A stretch of 64,000 nucleotides of DNA. Source: JAGQIB01 sp041393395. GTDB taxonomy: Bacteria > ARS69. Position 1 is the stretch's first letter, and every line of letters begins with the position of its first letter. A model generated the notes under the pieces. It worked only from the letters and a program-made list of their open reading frames with translations, was not told where the DNA came from and made no database searches. The position numbers and the translations under genes were made by a program. The stretch spans positions 319,556 through 383,555 of the forward strand of contig JAWKKG010000006.1 of NCBI GenBank assembly GCA_041393395.1. Direction: 5' to 3'. Of the stretch, positions 31,973 to 42,000 are shown in pieces.

Positions 31973-34119
31973 CGGCGGACGAGCACGCGCGTGGTCGCGA
32001 GATTGCCGCCGAGGTCGGTGGCGCGAACGAGGATCGAGTGCTCCTTCTCGCCCTCCGGCTCGACCTCGAACTCGAACGTCTCGCGCGGTGAGTCGTAGAT
32101 GCCGTCCGCCGCGTCCAGGTCGACCCAGTCGGCGCCATCCACGGAGTACTCCAGCCGCACGACGTCGGAGAGCGCGTCCGTCGCCTGCCCCTTCACGCGC
32201 AGGAACGAGCCCTTCTCGCGCGACGACGACGCCTCGACGACGGGCGGGGTGTTGTCCACGACGAACGGCTCGCTGTCGGCCCACGCGGTCTTCTCGTTCG
32301 TGGGATTGAAACGTCGATCGCTCGCCGTCACGCGAATCAGGTACGTGCCGTCGGGGACACCCTGGCTGCTGAACGCGAACGAGTCTCCCTCGATCTCCTC
32401 CGCGAACTCCTTCCACTCGGTCTCGTCGTCGCGGCGGAACGAGAGATCGAACTGCAGGAACTCGTCGTTCATATCGATCGCCTCCCACCGCACCTGGCGC
32501 ATGCCGCGCGTCCACGGCGCGCGGATCTCCGGCGGGTAATCCGTCTCCGCGTTGTCGAACGAGTACTGCACATCCACGCCGCCGGGCAGCGACTGGTACA
32601 GCGGGCGCGGGCGCGGCTCCGGAACGTCGTCGAAGAAGCCGAGGCCGTTCGGGGACACGGTGACCCGGAGAATGCGCGGCGCGATGTTCTCCTGCAACGA
32701 GGAGATCCGCACCCGACGCACGAGTGCTGTTTCGCCCCCGAGCTTCGCCCGCCACTGGAAGTAGCGAACGGCCTCGGCGTCGAGACGGCCGTCGTCGCCG
32801 ACCGCGCGCCATTCGCTCCACGTGTTGTCCGGTTCCTCCGTGTTCCCGGTGCGGTACGCGAGCGCGACCTTGCCCTCTCCGAGCCAGTCGGCGCGGCCCC
32901 ACTTCGCGTTCACGCGGGCATCCAGCACCTGCGACGTGTACGTGCCGTCTTTGCCGGTTCGCCCGACGCGCAGGAGCCGCGGCGGCCCGGACGTCCCGAG
33001 CAGCACGTCGTCGCCGCTCCGCTCGATCGTCACGATCTGTGTTTCCTCGAGATCCTCCACGAGCGACGCTGCCCCGCGATCGTCCACCGCGTACAGGCGG
33101 CCCTCGTCCCCGGTTGCGACCAGCACCGCACTGCGATCCGCGTTCCACGCGAGATCGAAGATGGACGACTGCTGCGAGGACCAGAACCGCACTGTGGTGC
33201 CGCTCGCGTCGATTCGGTACAGGACGCCCTTGCCGGCGTCCGGCGACGTGACCTGGAACAGGAAGTCCATGTCCCCGCCGTCTTCGTCTTCCGGGGCGGA
33301 ACCGTCGCCGTTCGAGTCGGGCTGCGGCTTCTCCTGGTTCGCCTGATCGCGGAGCGGAGCGGGCGCCGCCGCCGCGGCCCACACCTCGCCGTTCTCGCCC
33401 GCGAGCACCGCCGCGACCTCGCCTTCCGGCGAGTCGTACAGCACGCGGAGCTTGCCGCTGCGATCCACGCGCAGCACGAGGCCTTTCCCCTCCGTGCCCG
33501 CCAGGAACGTTCCGCCCGGCTCGGGCGCGAGTGACACGACGTGGTTGTCGTCGATCTCCGCGATCACGGACGCCGTTCCGTTCGGCTCGATCGCCACGAT
33601 CTTCGCCGGCGCTCCGAGCCCGGCCCAGATGCGCCCGTCCTCGGCCTGGACGAGATCCCACACGTAGGACTCGTCGGCGTCGTAGACGATCCGGCCCTCG
33701 CGCGTCTTCGGATCGATCCGGTAGATGAAGCCCTCGGGCCCGGTGCCCGCCCAGATCGCGCCGTCCCGCGCGACCACGAGCGAAAGCACCTCCAGCGCCG
33801 CGCACTGGAAGAACTCCTCCGTTCCGTTCTCCCCGAGCTTCAGCACCCATCCCTGGTCGCCGGTCGCGAGGTAGGTGCCGCTCGATCCGCTCGCGACGTC
33901 CCACAGGTACGCGACGTCCGGCTCGGCCAGGGTCCGGAGCGCGGGCGCGGGCGCGAGCGTGCCGTCCTCGCGGATGGTCACCTGCTCGGCCTTTCCCGCG
34001 AGGAACTCCTCCGCGGTGTCGTGGATCCAGTACTGCGGCGAGACCGCCGACGCGACGGACGCCGCCATCCACGTCGCCGCGATCGCGGCCGCGCCGCGAG
34101 CGATTGCTCGGTGCGTCAT
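31969..34119 (-). CDS. Secreted beta-propeller plus Ig-like protein
   Basis: A 716-residue exported protein of unknown function. The signal peptide is about residues 1-27 (ARGAAAIAATWMAASVASA). Residues 30-380 form propeller blades (YLWDVASGSSGTYLATGDQG, VVARDGAIWAGTGPEGFIYR, VQAEDGRIWAGLGAPAKIV), interrupted by an acidic linker (DSNGDGSAPEDEDGGDMD). The C-terminal half has beta-sandwich domains ending in an Ig-like repeat with VDNTPPVV and HSILVRATDLGGNLATTRVL. ATG 34119 follows GAGGAGA and overlaps the S55 peptidase stop (ATGA). Being translationally coupled to that peptidase, it may be its partner or substrate; that is inference. Confidence 0.75.
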   Translation of the reverse strand: MTHRAIARGAAAIAATWMAASVASAVSPQYWIHDTAEEFLAGKAEQVTIREDGTLAPAPALRTLAEPDVAYLWDVASGSSGTYLATGDQGWVLKLGENGTEEFFQCAALEVLSLVVARDGAIWAGTGPEGFIYRIDPKTREGRIVYDADESYVWDLVQAEDGRIWAGLGAPAKIVAIEPNGTASVIAEIDDNHVVSLAPEPGGTFLAGTEGKGLVLRVDRSGKLRVLYDSPEGEVAAVLAGENGEVWAAAAAPAPLRDQANQEKPQPDSNGDGSAPEDEDGGDMDFLFQVTSPDAGKGVLYRIDASGTTVRFWSSQQSSIFDLAWNADRSAVLVATGDEGRLYAVDDRGAASLVEDLEETQIVTIERSGDDVLLGTSGPPRLLRVGRTGKDGTYTSQVLDARVNAKWGRADWLGEGKVALAYRTGNTEEPDNTWSEWRAVGDDGRLDAEAVRYFQWRAKLGGETALVRRVRISSLQENIAPRILRVTVSPNGLGFFDDVPEPRPRPLYQSLPGGVDVQYSFDNAETDYPPEIRAPWTRGMRQVRWEAIDMNDEFLQFDLSFRRDDETEWKEFAEEIEGDSFAFSSQGVPDGTYLIRVTASDRRFNPTNEKTAWADSEPFVVDNTPPVVEASSSREKGSFLRVKGQATDALSDVVRLEYSVDGADWVDLDAADGIYDSPRETFEFEVEPEGEKEHSILVRATDLGGNLATTRVLVRR

Positions 34120-35954
34120 GACTTCTCCTCGCGAACCTCGAACAAGACCGTGTGTCCGCCCTGCAGGTAGCGACCGAGCGGCACGCGCTGCTCGCGCACG
34201 AGCTCGGCCGGCAGATCCTCGATCACCCCGGAGCGCGTCGCGCCGCCGAGAATCGCCTGTGCGGTGGGCGGCAGATCCGGGAGCGGCCGCCCGTCGACGA
34301 GCGCGCCCTCGGAGCGGCGGTACAGCAGCAGATACAACTCCTCCGTGGAACGGAGGCGGTCGATGCGCGTCAGCAACTCGTCGACCGAGCGCGGCGCGAA
34401 GTCGCGCGGGCTGCGCTCGGATTCGTACTTCTCCGCGTTCTGCGCGTCGGCCGCGAGCAGCAGGTAGCGGCCCGGCCGCGCGTTCGCCGGAAGCGGGATC
34501 TCGAACCGGTGCCGGGTCTCCTCGCCGCGCCAGTCGCGGAGGACGTACGTGCCGCGCACGGACTCCCCCGGACGCACCCGCTCGCGGTCCACCGCGAGCT
34601 CGGTCAGGAACGTCGCGCGGGTCCCGGGTTCCGCGTCGATCTCCGCGTCGATGCGCGCGATCTCGATCTTCTCGAAGGGATTCGAGAGCAGCACCTTCGT
34701 CGCCGCGCCGAGCAGGTCCACGAGATCGGAGAGCGTCTCGCTGCCGGTGAACGTCGTGGCGAGCATGGCCGAACGTCCATCGGCAAGCTCGAGCCGCTGG
34801 CGGAAGCGGATCGTCTGCTCGCCCTGCGTTCCTTCGCGCGCGAGCAGCGAGTTCGCCGCGGTCATGCCCACGAGCTGGGGCGCGAGCTCCGGATGACGCA
34901 CGATCTCGTAGTGCCATTTCCGCTCGTCGCCGCGCTGGCGAAGGAGCACGTCGAAGTCGATCCGCGGCGGCGCGGGGCCGAGCCGGCCGGAGATCCCGGA
35001 GCGACGATCGCTCGTGCACACGCCGACCACATCGCCACCGCTGCCGAGCTTGAACGAGATCATGTCGCTCGGCACCACGGTGTGAATCGTGCCGTTCACG
35101 AGCGGGAACTCCACGTCGCCGATCTGGAAGAACGGATGTCCCCAGGCGTACACGCGATCGTCGTCCACCCAGGTCACGGTGCCGATCGCGGTCATGTCCA
35201 CGTCGCCGCCCGCGAGCCGCACGCCGATCGTGGCCCCGGGTTCGATCGCGCCCCCCGTCGACGTACGCCCGGTCCCGCCCTCGGCCACCGTGAAACCGAA
35301 CGGCGCGAAGCGCTCCGCCGCGAGATCCGACAGACGCGGGTCCAGTCCCGCCAGCATGAGCGGGGCGCCGATCGATTCGAACTTCCGGGCGGTGGCCGGC
35401 GCGGGCATGGCCTCGCCCGGAGACGCCGGTCCTGCGGTGGCTCCGAAAGGATCCGGCAATCCCAGCCGCGCCGCCAGATCGCGGGCCGCACGATTCCCGG
35501 GAGTTCCCGGGCCGAGCCCGCCCGGCGTCACGGCGCCCCGCACCTCCCGCGCGAACGACCAGTCCGCCTCGCGCGCCATCTGCTCCGCCGGCGTGATGCC
35601 GAGGATCGGTTCCCGCAGGAACGGCCAGGTCGAGGACAGCGCGCCCACGAGGCGCCCGTCCTGATAGACGGGACTGCCGCTCATTCCCTGGGCCACGCCG
35701 AGGTGGGCGATGCGGTCGCCGATGCCTTTCGCGACGATCAGATCCTGGCCGGGGCCCGTGCTTCGCACCACGGAGAGGATCTCGACGTCGAACTCCTCGA
35801 TGCGCGTGCCCGAGAGGACCGTCCGCACCTGCGCCACGGCCCCGGGGCGCACCTCGTCCAGGGGCAGGAGATCGGGCGCAGCCGCGGCCGGCTTCCCGCC
35901 TCCGGCGACGAGGAGCAGTACGAGCAGACGGACGGGGACGTGAAATCGCGGCAC
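34116..35954 (-). CDS. SpoIVB-like S55 peptidase-domain protein
   Basis: A 612-residue exported protein with a signal peptide (LLVLLLVAGGGKPAAA). An S55 domain follows: VRTVLSGTRIEEFDVEILSV, GQDLIVAKGIGDRIAHLGVA and the serine motif GMSGSPVYQDGRLVGA (GMSGSP at about 90-95). Further blocks are PLMLAGLDPR, VYAWGHPFFQIGDVEFPL and a beta-rich C-terminal 250 residues. In Bacillus SpoIVB the GxSGSP serine cleaves SpoIVFA during sporulation; here the protein lacks the PDZ domain and there is no sign of sporulation. It may have a periplasmic processing role. GTG 35954 has GGTGAG upstream. It is the first gene of the six-gene operon running to 26655. Confidence 0.83.
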   Translation of the reverse strand: MPRFHVPVRLLVLLLVAGGGKPAAAAPDLLPLDEVRPGAVAQVRTVLSGTRIEEFDVEILSVVRSTGPGQDLIVAKGIGDRIAHLGVAQGMSGSPVYQDGRLVGALSSTWPFLREPILGITPAEQMAREADWSFAREVRGAVTPGGLGPGTPGNRAARDLAARLGLPDPFGATAGPASPGEAMPAPATARKFESIGAPLMLAGLDPRLSDLAAERFAPFGFTVAEGGTGRTSTGGAIEPGATIGVRLAGGDVDMTAIGTVTWVDDDRVYAWGHPFFQIGDVEFPLVNGTIHTVVPSDMISFKLGSGGDVVGVCTSDRRSGISGRLGPAPPRIDFDVLLRQRGDERKWHYEIVRHPELAPQLVGMTAANSLLAREGTQGEQTIRFRQRLELADGRSAMLATTFTGSETLSDLVDLLGAATKVLLSNPFEKIEIARIDAEIDAEPGTRATFLTELAVDRERVRPGESVRGTYVLRDWRGEETRHRFEIPLPANARPGRYLLLAADAQNAEKYESERSPRDFAPRSVDELLTRIDRLRSTEELYLLLYRRSEGALVDGRPLPDLPPTAQAILGGATRSGVIEDLPAELVREQRVPLGRYLQGGHTVLFEVREEKS

Positions 35955-36231
35955 GGTCTCACCGGGTTTCGGGGCGGACGGGGCGGGCCAGAGCCTGGGA
36001 ACCGTAGCGCCGGCGGGAGGTTCCTGTCAATCGACCCGGACGCCTAACCCCAAGTTTTCCAGCATGTTGCGAGATCGGCGTCAGCCCGGGACCGGTCCGC
36101 CGCCGATTCCGCCGACGAGACGGACGAGCCCGGCGATCTCGAGGACCGCCGGGCCCGCGTACCGGCTCTCGTCAGCGGGAGCCGGCCCCCGCATGGTAGC
36201 GCGGACCGACCCCTCCCCGCATCCGAAGATC

Positions 36232-38130
36232 TCAGAGCGCCTTGCCGTTCGCCTGCAGCAGCGCCTCGGCCGAACGACGCGGATTGATGATCCGCATCGT
36301 CTCGTCTCCCTCCTGCACGACGTCCGCGTTGTCGAGGATCAGCGAGACGACCTGCGACGGTGTGAGGTTCGGATCGAGCGCGAACAGCTTCGCTGCGAGG
36401 TTCGCGACGTTCGGCGACGCCATCGACGTCCCCGAGAACGGCAGACGGTCGCCGCCCGGGACGTAGCTCTCGACCTCGTAGCCGTTCGCGTACACGTTCA
36501 CGGTCGGACCGAAGCTCGTGAACGTCGTGGCCTCGCCCGCCTGATCCACCGCGCCGGCGATCAGCAGGTTGTCGAGCTGCAGCATCGGCGGGACGAACTC
36601 GTCGAACTCGATGTCGTTGTTCGAGTTCCCGGCGCCGCCCACGAACAGGATCTCGGGCGCCGACCGGAACGCACTCTCCAGCCCCTCGCGGATCACGTCG
36701 AACTGGCGACGCGCCATCTCCTTGCGCTCCTCGGCGTCCTTCCCGATGTTGTGCTGCTCGAGGCCGGCCTCGATCCCCGAGCGCGCGACCACCCAGCTCA
36801 TGTTGACGACGCGCACGCCGTTCGCCCGGAAGTACTTCACGGCGTCGCTCGCGGCCTTCGCCATGTTCTCCGAGTCTTCCATCGTGGGCGGCTCGCCGAT
36901 GATGCGCGGGTCGCCCGTGAGGCGGCAGTACAGGATTCGCGCGGCCGGATTCTCCGCCGCGGCGATGCCCGCCACGTGTGTGCCGTGCGCGTAGAGCGTG
37001 TAGCGGGTGAGATCCTCCATGAAATTCTTCACTTCGTCCTGCGAGAGCTGCGACATCTCCGTGCGGAGCTGCTTCGCTTCCGGCGAGTCGATCGCCGCCT
37101 GGAGATCGAACAGACCCTTGGCCCAGCCCTGCAGCGTGGGCACGGGACGCGTTGCGCCGGACATGTCGTACAGGTTCCCGGTCGTCCGCACGTTGTGCAG
37201 GTCGAACGCGATGCCGTGCATGTCGTCCACGAATCCGTTGCCGTCGTCGTCCTTGCCGTCGGCCTTCTCGTTCGGGTTCGTGAACAGCTGGTTCGTCTTC
37301 CCGAAGATCGCCGTGTCGACGCCCGTGTCCCACACCGCGATCTTCGTGGTCGTCAGATCGGAACGTCCCGCGAGATCGAGCGAGCGCTCGGCCCAGATGT
37401 CCTGCTTCTCCTCGCGATTCCGGTCGACCAGACCCTGCAGCGCCGCGACGGCCTCTCCCTTCACGGGCAGCCCCTGCGTGAGCAGCTCGCGGAACGAGAG
37501 GAGCTGCACCGCGATGTCGCGGCTCACCTCGGGATTCTTCGCGACGATCGGGTCCACCTGTTCCTGGATCAGCCCGAGCACGAGCGGCTCCGAGATCATC
37601 TCCATCTGACCTTTGGTCTGCTGCAGCACGTCGGCCACGACGTTCCAGTCCAGGCCCGCGAGCCGCTTCTCGTACTCCTCGCGGAACTTCGGACCGAACA
37701 CCGCCGGATCCGTGGAGCCGGTCGCCTGGATCGCCGCGATGCGCGACTCGGTGCCGAGTCCCATCGTGGCCTTGATCGCCGGCTTGTCTTCCAGCGCGCG
37801 TGCCGCCTTCAGGTGCTCGAGCGCTTCGTCCCAGCGGTGCTGGACCAGGGAGATGGTGGTCAGCGCGCTCTGCATGCCCTGGACCGTCGTCTTGTCCGCG
37901 ATGTCGTAGCTCGCGAGATCAGCCTCGAGATCGGCCCGAACCTGCTTCGCGAGCTTCGCGATCGCGTCCTCGGACCGAACGATCTCCGATCCGGACATCG
38001 GCAACGTGTAGGAGTGGCGCGGGAGATCGTCGCGCTTCTCGATCTTCTTCTTCGCGGCGGGGGCAGACGCCGCCACGAGCAGGACGGCGGTGAGCGCCAT
38101 CCCGATGCGGACGACGGAACGGACGTGCAT
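36232..38130 (-). CDS. S8 (subtilisin-family) serine protease
   Basis: A 632-residue exported protease. After a signal peptide (residues 1-28), an all-helical charged segment of about 225 residues acts as a prodomain-like region. The catalytic Asp lies in KIAVWDTGVDTAIF, the His in YAHGTHVAGIAAAENP, the oxyanion Asn in VGGAGNSNNDIEF and the Ser in FSGTSMASPNVANLAAKLFA. There is no C-terminal sorting domain, unlike the two larger S8 proteins downstream. The ATG at 38130 has GAGGTG upstream; the longer in-frame reading to 38337 adds Arg/Pro-rich residues. It is separated from the S55 operon by 277 bases with no visible gene, and is divergent from the gene at 38385. Confidence 0.9.
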   Translation of the reverse strand: MHVRSVVRIGMALTAVLLVAASAPAAKKKIEKRDDLPRHSYTLPMSGSEIVRSEDAIAKLAKQVRADLEADLASYDIADKTTVQGMQSALTTISLVQHRWDEALEHLKAARALEDKPAIKATMGLGTESRIAAIQATGSTDPAVFGPKFREEYEKRLAGLDWNVVADVLQQTKGQMEMISEPLVLGLIQEQVDPIVAKNPEVSRDIAVQLLSFRELLTQGLPVKGEAVAALQGLVDRNREEKQDIWAERSLDLAGRSDLTTTKIAVWDTGVDTAIFGKTNQLFTNPNEKADGKDDDGNGFVDDMHGIAFDLHNVRTTGNLYDMSGATRPVPTLQGWAKGLFDLQAAIDSPEAKQLRTEMSQLSQDEVKNFMEDLTRYTLYAHGTHVAGIAAAENPAARILYCRLTGDPRIIGEPPTMEDSENMAKAASDAVKYFRANGVRVVNMSWVVARSGIEAGLEQHNIGKDAEERKEMARRQFDVIREGLESAFRSAPEILFVGGAGNSNNDIEFDEFVPPMLQLDNLLIAGAVDQAGEATTFTSFGPTVNVYANGYEVESYVPGGDRLPFSGTSMASPNVANLAAKLFALDPNLTPSQVVSLILDNADVVQEGDETMRIINPRRSAEALLQANGKAL

Positions 38131-38271
38131 GGAATCACCTCGGTGTTCGCGGGAACGGAAAGCCGCTGCGGTTGCAGGAAAAATACGAGACCCGGCCGGG
38201 TTCGGGCGAGGCGGCGGGGCGATTTCGTCATCCGACGGGACGGGACGACGACGCGGCGGGGCGATTCCGCG

Positions 38272-38289
38272 GGCCCGCGGCCGCGGGCC
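38272..38289. repeat. 18-nt perfect palindrome in a divergent promoter region
   Basis: GGCCCGCGG-CCGCGGGCC is fully self-complementary and lies between the divergent genes at 38130 (-) and 38385 (+). Nearby, a 14-nt direct repeat GCGGCGGGGCGATT occurs at 38211 and 38253 with 42-bp spacing. Such GC-only palindromes are not rare at this base composition, so a regulatory role is only possible. Confidence 0.3.
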
Positions 38290-38384
38290 GGCCCCCTCGC
38301 CCTCCCGGGCGGAGCGCGGTTTCCGGATCCCGACCACCCCGGACGGGGTATCCTCGTCGTCCCCTCCCGCCGCCGGAGTGTCCC

Positions 38385-38996
38385 TTGAGCCGTCGCACGG
38401 GAATCGCGATCGCCGTTTCGGGTGCGGCCCACGTCGCCCTGGTGCTGGCGCTGATGGCGTGGGGTGCCCGGGACCGGGATTTCCCGCTGCGCCGGCAGGT
38501 TCCGGTCCGCCTCATCCCCGCGGCCGAGCGGCCGAAGGTCGAGCCCCCGTCCCTCGAACCGCCCCCGCGCGAGGCGAAGCCGACGGACTCACCCCCGCCG
38601 CTTCGGCCTCCCGCCGCGGAGACTCCCCCGGCCGAGTCCTCCCGGCCGGGACCCGCGAGCCCACCGTCCGACCGGCCGGTCCCGCCCGAGAAGACCGACG
38701 AGGAAGAAGACCTTCCTCCGCCCCCGGTCGCGCCGCTGCCCCTGCGAGCCCCCGAGCGATCCGACGACGTCGCCTCGGAGTGGTGGGCCGATCGCTCGAT
38801 GGTGACGTTCATCCAGGGTGCGAGGGTCGGCGACGCGCCGCGCGACTCCATCCTGGACGACTGGATGACGCCGGCCGAACGCGTCCTCGCCCGCACGGAC
38901 CGCGGCCTGAACGAGACGTTCCTGAAGCTCCGCCGGAAGTGGCGCGAGGAGAAGTTCCGCGAGGAGTACCAGAAGAACTTCCCGCTCATGAAGTGA
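38385..38996 (+). CDS. Single-pass membrane protein with Pro-rich periplasmic stalk (TonB-like architecture)
   Basis: A protein of about 203 residues that I do not recognise by family. It has a short basic start, one transmembrane helix (IAIAVSGAAHVALVLALMAWG), then VPVRLIPAAERPKVEPPSLE and a stalk of about 90 residues made of Pro, Glu, Lys and Arg (residues 40-125). It ends in a charged helical region (RGLNETFLKLRRKWREEKFR). The layout, including H and PVRLI after the helix, resembles TonB or TolA N-terminal halves, but there is no TonB C-terminal domain. TTG at 38385 with GGAG seven bases upstream is the best start. The gene is isolated and convergent with the S8 protease at 39058. Confidence 0.55.
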   Translation: MSRRTGIAIAVSGAAHVALVLALMAWGARDRDFPLRRQVPVRLIPAAERPKVEPPSLEPPPREAKPTDSPPPLRPPAAETPPAESSRPGPASPPSDRPVPPEKTDEEEDLPPPPVAPLPLRAPERSDDVASEWWADRSMVTFIQGARVGDAPRDSILDDWMTPAERVLARTDRGLNETFLKLRRKWREEKFREEYQKNFPLMK

Positions 38997-39000
38997 GGCA

Positions 39001-39035
39001 GGAAAAGGGGCCCGCCGTGCGAGACGACGGGCCCC
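39001..39035 (-). terminator. Rho-independent terminator of the S8 protease gene
   Basis: A perfect 8-bp stem GGGGCCCG/CGGGCCCC (39007-39014 and 39028-39035) is followed on the minus strand by TTTTCC. It starts 23 bases after the stop of the 39058-42741 gene. A near-copy occurs after the paralogous gene at 42877-42910. Confidence 0.75.
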
Positions 39036-39057
39036 GGTTCGCGAACGGGATGGAACG

Positions 39058-42000
39058 CTACTTCAGCAGCGTGACCTTCCGTACCTGCGACACGTCCTCC
39101 GTGTCGAGGCGGTAGAAGTACACGCCGGATGCCACCCGACGTCCCGTCTCGTCGCGCCCGTCCCAGGCCACCTGATGGCGGCCGACGGGCTGGGCGCCGT
39201 TCACGAGAGTGCGCACGCGACGACCCGACACGTCGTAGACGGCGATCGTGAGCGCCCGCGCCGCATCGGGCACCGCGTACTCCACCGTGGAGAGCGAGCC
39301 GAACGGATTCGGCTGCGGGCGACCGAGTTCGAAGCGCGTGGGCGCCGCCGGCGTGACCACGACGTCCGTCGCCCCGCCGATCGTGAGCGTCACGGGGATG
39401 TCCGTGACCGCCTCGTCCTGATCGTTCGAGAGGATGCGGACGATCGCCTCGTACGTGCCGGCGGTGAGCCCGGCGGCGTCGAAGTCCAGGGACACGGCCC
39501 CGGAACCGAACGCCGGCACCAGTCCCGACGACGGACTGGCCGTCAGCCACGAGATCGGCGGCGCGTTCGTGAACAGGATCGTGAGCCCGTCGTGCAGGTA
39601 GGCCGCGTTGAACACGACCTCGAGACCGTCGGAGCCGTCCGCGTTCTCGATACCGACCGTGCTCGAGATCACGTTGTTCACGCTGCGGTACTGCGTGAGG
39701 ATGGTCCCGTCCGCACCGAGGATGATCTGGAACGTCTGCAGCTGGGTTCCGCCCGTCCCGTACCGAGGAACACCGTCCCACTCCACGATGAAGCGGGCGT
39801 TCGCCGCATCCGCGTACGTGTAGATCGTCCCGCCGTCGTTCGCGTTCAGATCGTCCCAGTAGGCGCAGACCATGTCGTCGGGATCCGTCGTGCTCGGAAG
39901 CGATCCGTTCGTGTAGTACGAGCCGGACGGCGCCGAGAAGCTCACGAATCCGTTCGTGCTGATGTTCACGCTCGAGTAGACGTTCCCGTAGTACGGGAAG
40001 GAGATCCCCATCGGGACTCCGGTCAGGTACGTGTCGTCGCCCATGGCGAGCGGCGTTCCGACCCCACTGATCTCCACCCACGCGTACGCGGGTCCTGAGG
40101 GATCGTCGCTGTCGATCCAGCGGTAGCCGAACCCGTCCGGCCCGCCGGAACCGAGGAGCGGCGAATCGCCTACTCGCGGATCGACCTCTCCCTTCGCGAG
40201 ATCGATCTCCTCCCGCACCGCGCGACCGAGCTCGTGCGGGCGCGGGGCCGGAGCCGGTGCTTCGAGGATCGAGATCCCGTAGGAGAGCTCGCCCTCCCCG
40301 GTGTTGTCGATCGTGAGCGGCTGCGTGGACGTTCCGCCCGGGCTCAGCGTCTCGGTCACGCTGCCCGGCGAGACCGCGATCTCCGGGTACACCGGCGGCG
40401 TCACGCGCGGCATCTCGATGAAGTCGATCCACACCGCATCCGCCCCGCCGTTGACGGAGCCGTCCTTGGAGTAGGTCCAGGTGAACGTGTGGAAGCCGGA
40501 GCCGACCGGATACGTCGCCTGGGTCCAGGGCACGGTGCCGGACCACTGATTCATCAACACGCCGTCCAGGTAGAACTTCAGGTAGTCGAAGCCCGACTCG
40601 GTCGACACGTTGTACCAGAACTTCAGGTCTCCGCTCTCGGCGAGGAACACGTCGAGCGTGGCGGTGGAGGTCTGGTTGTGCGTGATGGCGCCCGAGCGAG
40701 CGGCGTACAGACCCTCGTACGCGTTGCTCGCGTCGATCGTCCACGGCCCGGTGCCGCTCATCGTCCACGGCCACACGATGAAGTCGCCGCTCTCGAAGTC
40801 CTCCGCGAACAGCTCGGGGAGGACGAAGTCGAGCGTGGCCGCACCGGAGACGGGCAGCGTCGTGACCACGGCGCCGAGCCCGGCCTTGTGAGCGCGGAAG
40901 TCGTAGGTCGCTCCATCCGGCACGGCGATCGAGTACGTGCCGTCCGGCGCCGACATCACCGGGGCCAGCGGCGTGTTCATCGCCGTGACGGTCGCGCCGT
41001 CCACGAGGTTGCTCTCGAAGTCCGTGATCGTGCCGCTCACGAGCGCCGTCGGGGCGAGCGTCATCGCGAAGCCGCCGTCGGTCGTGGAATCCGCGACCGA
41101 CTCCACCATCGCCGTGTCCGTGAGGTACCCGAACGCGCTGTACTCGAGCGTCCAGGTTCCGGCCGGCAGGTGCAGGCGGAAGAAGCCGCTCGCGTCCGTG
41201 GCGGCCGAGCGGGGATCGCCGATCACGTTCACGGTGGCGTTCGCGATCGGAAGCGTGGTCGCGATGTCCGTGACCGTGCCCTCGACCACACCGTAGCCGT
41301 CGAGCACGGCGAGCACCGCGTCGTAGGCGTTGATGAAGCCGTGGCCGTAGGTGTTGTCCTCACCCACCGTGCCGAGGTCGGTCGCCGTGTCCATGAGGAT
41401 CTGCTTGATCGTGTCCACGTCGAGGTCCGGGTTCGCGGACCGCATCAGCGCCACGACCCCCGCGACGTGCGGGCCGGCCATCGACGTCCCGCTCAGCAGC
41501 TGGTAGCCGCCTCCCGGCTCCGCCGAGTAGATGTCCGAACCGGGAGCGCAGACCTCGGGCTTCATCGCGAACGCGCCGCCGCAACCGGACGGACCGCGGC
41601 TCGAGAAGCTGCTGATCGTGAAGGGAGCGGAGTGGATCGTGGAACCGACCGAGAACGCGTTGTACGGGGTGGCCGCGCGATCCGCGGGCGAGCGCAGCGT
41701 CATCGAACCCGGGCCCTCGTTGCCGGCTGACCAGGTCAGCACCACGCCGGCCGCCTCGCAGTTGTCCATCGCGGCCCACCAGCGACTGTCGCAGTCGAAG
41801 TAGCCCGAGAAGCCCTCGTTCACGCCCCAGCTGTTCTGCACCACGTCCGGAACGTCGTCCGTCGTACTCGAGTTGCCGTCCGGGTCCGAGAACCACTGCA
41901 GGGCCGCGAGCACGTCGGCGTCGAACGCGCCGCCGGCACTCTGATTGATCGAGTTGTCGGCGATCCAGAGCGCTCCCGGCGCCACACCGATCGTGTCGTT

